From contig NZ_QASO01000098.1 of assembly GCF_003052605.1 (NCBI RefSeq), forward strand, positions 21,749 to 85,748: 64,000 bases of DNA, read 5' to 3'. Each line of letters opens with the position of its first letter. Within the stretch, counting starts at the first letter, position 1. The DNA comes from Ectopseudomonas oleovorans. Lineage in GTDB: Bacteria; Pseudomonadota; Gammaproteobacteria; Pseudomonadales; Pseudomonadaceae. The notes under the pieces were generated by a model. The model was not told the DNA's origin and made no database searches. It saw only the letters and a program-made list of their open reading frames with translations. The translations under genes were made by a program, and so were the position numbers. Shown piece after piece: positions 58,838-64,000 of this stretch.

Positions 58838-59071
58838 TCAGCCGCACATCGACATCGCCAGCGGTAGCTGCAGATGCAGCAGCACCGAGGCCAGCGGCGA
58901 ACGGCTCACCACATACAGCAGCAGTGCCAGCGCCAGCGCGACAGGCAGTCCCAGCCAGGCGCCGCCGCGCCCCGGCCTGTCCGTCGTCCGCAGGCCGAAC
59001 AGCGCCAGGGCCTGGATGGCCATCGCGCACAGCCCGACGGCGGCACTGATCACCAGCAGCGACGCGCTCAT
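58838..59071 (-). CDS. Small two-helix membrane protein
   Basis: 77 residues with two hydrophobic helices (LLVISAAVGLCAMAIQALAL; GLPVALALALLLYVV). It starts by an ATGA overlap with the stop of the PLP enzyme, so it is translationally coupled and a real gene despite its size. Family unknown. Confidence 0.75.
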   Translation of the reverse strand: MSASLLVISAAVGLCAMAIQALALFGLRTTDRPGRGGAWLGLPVALALALLLYVVSRSPLASVLLHLQLPLAMSMCG

Positions 59072-60312
59072 GAGCGGCACTCCGCGACGGCGCGCACCGG
59101 CTCGCACCACGCCGCCCCGCGCTCGATGACGTCAAAGGCGCGGCCCAGATCCACCTTGAGGTCGTCCAAGGCCTCCAGGCCGACGGACAGCCGCAGCAAG
59201 CCGTCGGCGATCCCCGCCGTGTGCCGTTCCGCCTCGCTCAGCCGGCAATGGGTGGTGGTCGCAGGATGCGTGGCCATGCTGCGCGTGTCGCCGATGTTGG
59301 TGCAGCGCGCCACCAGTTGCAGCGCATCGATCCACTGCCAGGCCGCGCTCTGGCCGCCCCGCACGCAGAAGCTCAGCAGGCCGCCATGGCCATGCTGCTG
59401 GCGGCAGGCGAGATCGCGCTGCGGATGACTCTCCAGGCCGGTGTAGTGCACTTGGAGCACCGATTCGCGGCGACCGATCCAGTCGGCCAGCGCCAGGGCG
59501 CTGTCCTGCACGCGCTGCATCCTCACGTCCAGCGTTTCCAGGCTCTTGAGCAGCAGCCAGGCGTTGAACGGGCTGCAGGAAGTGCCCAGGGTGCGCAGCA
59601 CGCCGCGCAGCTCCTTCATCAGCTCCGGGGAACCGGTCACCACGCCGGCCAGGGCCCGCCCCTGACCATCGATGTACTTGCCCGCCGAATGGATCACCAG
59701 GTCGGCGCCCAGGCGGTGGGGGCGCTGGAACACCGGCGTCAGTAGGGTGTTGTCCACCGCCACCAGTGCGCCCCTGGCATGGGCCAGCCGGCAGATGGCG
59801 CGGATGTCCCCTACTTTCAGCGTCGGGTTGGACGGCGACTCCAGCACCACCAGCCGTGTCCGCTCGTCGATGGCCTCGGCCCAGCTCGACAGGTCGGTCA
59901 GCTCGGCGAACCTGGAGCGGATGCCGAAGCGTCCCATGTAGTGGCGGAAGGCGCTGACCGTGGTGCCGAACACGTCGCGGCTGCAGACGATGCCGTCGCC
60001 CTGCTGCAGCAGGGCGTGGCAGAGGCTGGCGATGGCGCCCATGCCGGAGGCGAAGGCGACCGCGTCGTCCGCGCCCTCGAGGTGGGCGATGCGCCTCTCG
60101 AAGGCGCGCACCGTGGGATTGGTGAATCGCGTGTACACGTTCCCCTCCTTCTGCCCGCTGAAACGCTCCCACGCGTCCCGGGCGGACGCGAAGGTGTAGG
60201 CGGAGGTCATCGCCAACGGCTCGCAGAAGACATCCGTCATGTCGCAGTCGCGGCCGACATGAACGGCCGAGCTGGCGTCGAAGTCGTGCGGGTCCACCGG
60301 TTTCGCATGCAT
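59068..60312 (-). CDS. Cys/Met-metabolism PLP-dependent enzyme
   Basis: 414 residues of the cystathionine gamma-synthase/gamma-lyase/sulfhydrylase fold. YTRFTNPTV near the N-terminus, ASGMGAIA (PLP phosphate contact), and the PLP lysine in HSAGKYIDGQG. The family does beta- or gamma-elimination and replacement on amino acids. Here it is not with methionine genes but with a diiron protein and an exporter. ATG 60312 has AGGAAGG upstream. Confidence 0.87.
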   Translation of the reverse strand: MHAKPVDPHDFDASSAVHVGRDCDMTDVFCEPLAMTSAYTFASARDAWERFSGQKEGNVYTRFTNPTVRAFERRIAHLEGADDAVAFASGMGAIASLCHALLQQGDGIVCSRDVFGTTVSAFRHYMGRFGIRSRFAELTDLSSWAEAIDERTRLVVLESPSNPTLKVGDIRAICRLAHARGALVAVDNTLLTPVFQRPHRLGADLVIHSAGKYIDGQGRALAGVVTGSPELMKELRGVLRTLGTSCSPFNAWLLLKSLETLDVRMQRVQDSALALADWIGRRESVLQVHYTGLESHPQRDLACRQQHGHGGLLSFCVRGGQSAAWQWIDALQLVARCTNIGDTRSMATHPATTTHCRLSEAERHTAGIADGLLRLSVGLEALDDLKVDLGRAFDVIERGAAWCEPVRAVAECRS

Positions 60313-60388
60313 GGGTGCCTTCCTCTGGGTCTGTTGACTCACCAATGAGCGGAGCGCTGCCGAGCCCGGCAACCACTCCGTAGCCGGT

Positions 60389-61612
60389 TCACTCGGTCCG
60401 TGCCGCCAGCCTGGGATAGCCCGCCCCTGCGGGGATCAGGAAGAAGGACAGGACAGCGGCGGAAAGGGTCGCGGCGAGCAGCGCCATGACCGTGATCTGG
60501 TAGCTCTGGTTGCGGTCGAAATCCAGCGCGCCCAGTTGGGTGACGGCCAGGGCGCCCAGCTGGTGCACCAAAAATAGGATGCCGAACACCTTGCCCTTGA
60601 TCCGATCCCCGTACAGGGAGAAGCAGAAGGCCGAGGTCAGCACCACGGTTCCCAGGTAGCTGGCGCCGAACAGCGCTGCGAAGAGATAGACCGACAGCGG
60701 GCCGGGCTCGAGCAGCAGCACCGCCACCGCGGCGCAGCGCAGCAGGTAGAAGGCGCCCAGCAGCGCGCCCTTGTTGTGGCGCGTGGCCAGCCAGCCGGCG
60801 AGCAGGCCGCTGCCCAGCTCCAGCACGCCCAGCAGGCTCAGGCCGCTGGCCTGTATCGAGGCGGGCACCTTCTCGCCCTGCCAGTAGGGCACCAGGTGCA
60901 CGTCGATGAAGGCCATGGTGGCGCCGCAGCTGGCGAAGCTCAGGGCGAGGATGAAGAAGCGCGGGTCCTTGAGGAGGAACCCCAAAGAGCCGCCCGCATC
61001 CCCGTCCCGAGGCGCTTCGGGCATCAGCGGAACCGCCCGCGAGACCCAGTACAGCGCCAGGCTCATGGGCAACGCGAAGAGCAGCCCCACCCAGAGGAAC
61101 ACCCGCTGCCAGGCCACGTCCTGCTCCAGCCAGATCCACAGCGGCGACAGCACGATGAAACCGATGGCGGTCCCGTTGGTGACGATGGCGAAGGCGAAGG
61201 CCTTGGAGCGCTCGCCGACCAGGCGGTCCACCAGGATGCCCATGGGCACGTAGGTCATCGCCGCCAGGGCGAAAGCGCCGAACAGCCCGTAGAGCAGCAC
61301 GAAGAAGCTCAGACTGCCATCGAACAGGGCCACCCCGAGCAGCACCGCGCCGCCGCACAGGCTGCCCAGGGCCACCGTGCGCAACGGCCCGAGGCTGTCG
61401 CTCAGCCAGCCCACCAGCGGCGAGGCCAGGCCGATGGTCAGCACGAACAGCGCGCCGGCCAGGGCCAGGCCGGCGCGCCCCTCGCCGAAATGGGTCGCCA
61501 GGTCGACGAAATAGACCTGGTAGAGCCCTTTCATGGCGCTGGAAAGGAACATCACCATAAAGCCCACGGCCAGCACCGCAGCCACCAGCGTGGCGTTCAG
61601 CTCTCTGCTCAT
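60389..61612 (-). CDS. Major facilitator superfamily transporter
   Basis: 407 residues, 12 helices. The MFS loop motif GWLSDSLGPLRTV lies after helix 2. Likely an exporter for the product of this operon, or an importer of its substrate. ATG 61612 has GAGGAGG upstream. Confidence 0.87.
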   Translation of the reverse strand: MSRELNATLVAAVLAVGFMVMFLSSAMKGLYQVYFVDLATHFGEGRAGLALAGALFVLTIGLASPLVGWLSDSLGPLRTVALGSLCGGAVLLGVALFDGSLSFFVLLYGLFGAFALAAMTYVPMGILVDRLVGERSKAFAFAIVTNGTAIGFIVLSPLWIWLEQDVAWQRVFLWVGLLFALPMSLALYWVSRAVPLMPEAPRDGDAGGSLGFLLKDPRFFILALSFASCGATMAFIDVHLVPYWQGEKVPASIQASGLSLLGVLELGSGLLAGWLATRHNKGALLGAFYLLRCAAVAVLLLEPGPLSVYLFAALFGASYLGTVVLTSAFCFSLYGDRIKGKVFGILFLVHQLGALAVTQLGALDFDRNQSYQITVMALLAATLSAAVLSFFLIPAGAGYPRLAARTE

Positions 61613-61662
61613 AACCCCCTCCTCTTCGACGGGCGGGCTCGCGACGATGAAATGAAGGGGCT

Positions 61663-62388
61663 TCAGGCGGGTATCGCGCTCGGCTTGCCGCAATAGACCT
61701 GGTACATGTTGTCGTACATCTCGTAGAACAGCCGGCAGGTGGTATCGACCGCCTCAAGCGCCTCCTCCTGCATCCGCTGCGTGGTGCACAGCTCGGAGAC
61801 GAGATTCAGACCCTCGTTGACATGGCCCACGTCCTCCTTCTGATGCACCGAGAAGAACAGCAGGTCGCGCTCCTGCAGCCCGTAGGCGCGCCCCAGCAGC
61901 ACATGGCGGGCGTCACCGGCCATCGTCTCGAGGTTCTGCCCCTCGCTGGCGATCATCACCGCCGCAGCGCCGATGTGGTAGCGGGCGGGATCGCTCACCG
62001 CTTCCAGGCGGTATCGGATCAACTGGCGGGTGGCGGGCAAGGGCGTCTCGGCCTCGCGCTGCTCGTCGGTGATGCCCAGTGCGCGCAGGAAGTTCTGCAT
62101 CAGGACCACATGGTTGTCGGTCCTGGACAGGCGCCCGGTCGATTCCTCGTAGCAGTTGATCAGTAGTGCGCGCTTGTGGGAGGGCAGCGGGCAATAGAAG
62201 AAGAGATATTCGACGTAGGTCAGAAAGTGCTTGGTCAACTGGTAGCCCTGCAGGGCCACCTTGCGCAGCAGTTCGATGTCCCGGGCCCCGGGCGCCAGCA
62301 GCTCCTCGAAGATCGGATGCGACAGGGTCAGGTGCCGATGCAGGCTTTTCTCCAGCACATCGCGGAATTCCCTTTGCGGCAGGATCAT
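61663..62388 (-). CDS. Haem-oxygenase-like diiron oxidase/oxygenase (HDO, PqqC/CADD/BesC-type)
   Basis: 241 residues, all helical. Candidate metal ligands lie in the order expected for HDOs: E81/E82 and H93 (YEESTG...DNH), E149 (ASEGQN), H182, D186 and H189 (VHQKEDVGH). HDOs use a transient diiron centre and O2 for unusual C-C cleavages and N-oxygenations; known members include UndA, SznF and BesC. The substrate here is unknown. It is 42 bases downstream of the GNAT gene and 50 bases upstream of the MFS gene. Confidence 0.82.
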   Translation of the reverse strand: MILPQREFRDVLEKSLHRHLTLSHPIFEELLAPGARDIELLRKVALQGYQLTKHFLTYVEYLFFYCPLPSHKRALLINCYEESTGRLSRTDNHVVLMQNFLRALGITDEQREAETPLPATRQLIRYRLEAVSDPARYHIGAAAVMIASEGQNLETMAGDARHVLLGRAYGLQERDLLFFSVHQKEDVGHVNEGLNLVSELCTTQRMQEEALEAVDTTCRLFYEMYDNMYQVYCGKPSAIPA

Positions 62389-62430
62389 GGCTTGTCTCCG
62401 TTGGTCTTTCGCTGTTCGTCGGTCGGTACT

Positions 62431-63024
62431 TCAGAGGGCGTTCAGCCTGGCCGCCAGGTCGTCCACCCGCTGCACCATGTAGTGGCCACGGTGGCTGACG
62501 CCATTGACTCGCGCGTAGTCGTTGAGCACCCCGAACGAAGCGAAGCCCAGGGTCGACCAGAGACGATGCGCCCGCGAGCCCTCGCGGACATCCAGGGTCA
62601 GCAGCTCGATACCCAGCGTGCGGGCCATCACGACGATCTCCCGGAACGCCCGCGGCACCACCCCGTGCCCCCGGTGGCGCGGATGCACCACACCCTTGCT
62701 CAGATTGCCGATATGCCGGCAGTTGGGCATTCCGCTCTGGCTCAGCATCACGAAGCAGACCGGCTCATAGCCATTGCTGCCCAGCAGGGCGTGGGTGCCC
62801 CCCTCCTGCAGCCGGGACTGCAGGGACAGGCTGAATTCGACGCCCTGCTCGGGAGTCATCACCCGCTCGTAGCCAAGGGTGCCACCGTCCTCGACGGTGC
62901 TGTTGATCAGCTCCACGATCTGCTGCGCCGTATCCGCATCGATCTGGCGCAGCCAGCGCAGGCTGACCGGTAACGCCCTGGCGGGCGGCGTTTCACGCTG
63001 CTTGGTCTGGTTCATCGAAGACAT
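62431..63024 (-). CDS. GNAT-family N-acetyltransferase
   Basis: 197 residues. Acetyl-CoA core around SKGVVHPRHRGHGVVPRAF and a C-terminal RLWSTLGFASFG. First gene of the operon. Could N-acetylate the pathway product for self-protection or export, which is inference. ATG 63024 has GGAG 6 bases upstream; ATG 63015 is an alternative. Confidence 0.83.
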   Translation of the reverse strand: MSSMNQTKQRETPPARALPVSLRWLRQIDADTAQQIVELINSTVEDGGTLGYERVMTPEQGVEFSLSLQSRLQEGGTHALLGSNGYEPVCFVMLSQSGMPNCRHIGNLSKGVVHPRHRGHGVVPRAFREIVVMARTLGIELLTLDVREGSRAHRLWSTLGFASFGVLNDYARVNGVSHRGHYMVQRVDDLAARLNAL

Positions 63025-63260
63025 TCCCCGCTCCGTACTCGAGGGTGATTAGGCCTGGCGAGCGAAGCGAAAAACAGGCGCAAAGCGGACAGAAAGGGGT
63101 CTAATGCTGCCGAGCCGTCCTCGCTCGAAATTCGCCATGCCGTGCCGCGCCATGGACGGCTGAGCAGAGACTGGAATAGTCATGGAGAGAGGCCGTCTGC
63201 CGGAATGCGCGGCGAGGTAACGCCCCGCTGCCGCCAGTCGCTGCACGGCACCGCCCTGTG

Positions 63261-63305
63261 ATCTGGCAGAAGCTCACCGCCAGCCTGGCGGGGGACATGC
63301 GGTAA
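63261..63305 (+). pseudogene. Fumarase 3'-end remnant
   Basis: Fourteen codons plus stop read IWQKLTASLAGDMR. The fumA end reads IWQKKIADSLAVEVQ. They share TGATCTGGCAGAAG-type bases, then AGCCTGGCGG, then TAAGC, with a one-codon gap. It lies at the far side of the block from the intact fumA, in the same orientation. Confidence 0.7.
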
Positions 63306-63365
63306 GCCATCGGCTTGCAGAGAATGCCCGACTCCTGGAGCGAGCCTTTCCGGGTTCGCTCCGCC

Positions 63366-63702
63366 TCAGTGGCGCCGCACCAGCAACTGCCCCAGCATGC
63401 TCAACAGAACCGCCACGCCGGTGATGGTGGCAAACAACTCGGCGGCGCTCACCGGCAGGTTGTCGGGCAGCTCCACGGCGGTGACGATGCCGAACGCCGA
63501 AGCGATACCAACCACCAGACCGGTGACCGCCCCGCCCACCGGCCACCTGGGCCGCCACATAGCCCGGCACCAGCCAGATCAGCCCATAGGCGAGCAGCGC
63601 GGCCCCCGACAGATCCCGATGCAGGGTATTGAGCAGGAGGGTCACCAAGGTGAACAACAATGCAAAGCTGAGCATGCCAGCCAGGATCGCGGTCGAGCGC
63701 AT
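63366..63702 (-). pseudogene. Small membrane protein, frameshifted
   Basis: From ATG 63702 the frame reads ILAGMLSFALLFTLVTLLL ... LIWLVPGYVAAQVAG. At about 63545 a one-base shift moves it to PVGGAVTGLVVGIASAFG ... LLSMLGQLLVRRH, stopping at 63366. Rejoined, it is about 112 residues with three or four helices. No recognised family. It could be one sequencing error. Confidence 0.65.
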
Positions 63703-64000
63703 GCAGGTAGGTCTCCGTTCGCCATCGACATGCCCACCAGGCCCATGCGACGCCCCGTACGCGCCTTCGCCACAATGCAGCGGCTCGCCGGGCCATCCCG
63801 CACGATAAGGCAGCGCCCGTCCGAAGGAGTTGCGAGCCGCCTGGCAGGTGCCGAACAGTTCGGCTACGAACCCAAACCCTCGCCCCATCCACCGCATCCG
63901 AATCGATTTCGACGGCTGCGCTTGATCGCCTTCCAACCCTAGCAGCCTGTCGGACTTGAATTCATAAATGGACAGAGCGCGACAAAGACAAAGCGAATTG
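63703..64000. other. Window end, no supported gene
   Basis: I find no reading frame with convincing start, ribosome site or family similarity. An in-frame extension of the membrane protein upstream of 63702 is low-complexity and not supported. Confidence 0.5.

Noticed and set aside
59068..62388. A Bes-type alkyne amino-acid cluster proper
   Set aside because: No halogenase, ATP-grasp ligase or hydroxylase gene. Only the HDO and PLP partners are shared in type.
61663..62388. PqqC or UndA assignment for the HDO
   Set aside because: No pqq genes adjoin, and the E-x-x-H pattern of UndA is not reproduced. The family-level call is safer.

Overview
The window looks like a chromosomal segment of a high-GC Pseudomonas. 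The gene families, the REP-type intergenic palindromes, and an ordered block from about 49.3 to 56.8 kb all point that way. That block reads universal stress protein, pyruvate kinase, enoyl-CoA hydratase, ferredoxin reductase, membrane GGDEF protein, class I fumarase, which is the order I remember for PA4328-PA4333 of P. aeruginosa PAO1. I see no replicon genes, integrase, transposase, rRNA or CRISPR.

Layout. 0-11 kb: a diguanylate cyclase, membrane proteins, a broken TauE/SafE exporter, a YebC-family regulator, an internally deleted Nudix protein, a phosphatase/kinase/FHA operon with no secretion system beside it, and a second diguanylate cyclase. 11-16 kb: tRNA-Thr(CGU), an S1-domain RNA-binding protein, a PQQ-type sugar dehydrogenase and an enoyl reductase-like protein. 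16.1-18.3 kb: a small gene plus a decayed FtsZ/tubulin-superfamily gene. 18.3-24.8 kb: hyi-glxR, a four-gene PhnD/C/E/E-type ABC importer, and a truncated LysR gene that abuts it. 25-31.7 kb: pap, mnmC, a DMT exporter and a UvrD-type helicase. 31.8-32.0 kb: a small RNA with the full structural signature of the Rsm (CsrA-sequestering) family. 32-43.8 kb: cytochrome b561, mdoGH, bglX, a frameshifted AraC gene, a SWIM/SNF2 helicase and a PsiE-like protein. 44-56.8 kb: core genes including SOS-controlled yebG, leucine dehydrogenase-like, PilZ, Usp, pyruvate kinase, SadC-position GGDEF and fumarase.

56.8-63.3 kb is the most interesting part. Six genes run on the minus strand: GNAT, haem-oxygenase-like diiron protein, MFS exporter, Cys/Met-type PLP enzyme, small membrane protein, secreted dienelactone-hydrolase-like protein. 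They converge on a DJ-1/AraC regulator. The block starts just after the fumarase terminator, and a second, divergent copy of the last codons of fumarase lies on its far side. That marks it as an inserted block. The enzyme combination suggests modification and export of an unusual amino acid. That is inference.

Links between genes: three GGDEF proteins (all with a product-inhibition I-site), a PilZ protein and an Rsm-type RNA put several parts of the c-di-GMP/Gac-Rsm lifestyle switch in one window. Gene decay is frequent: five clear pseudogenes (tauE, tubulin-like, lysR, araC, a small membrane protein), one in-frame-deleted Nudix gene and one fumarase tail fragment.
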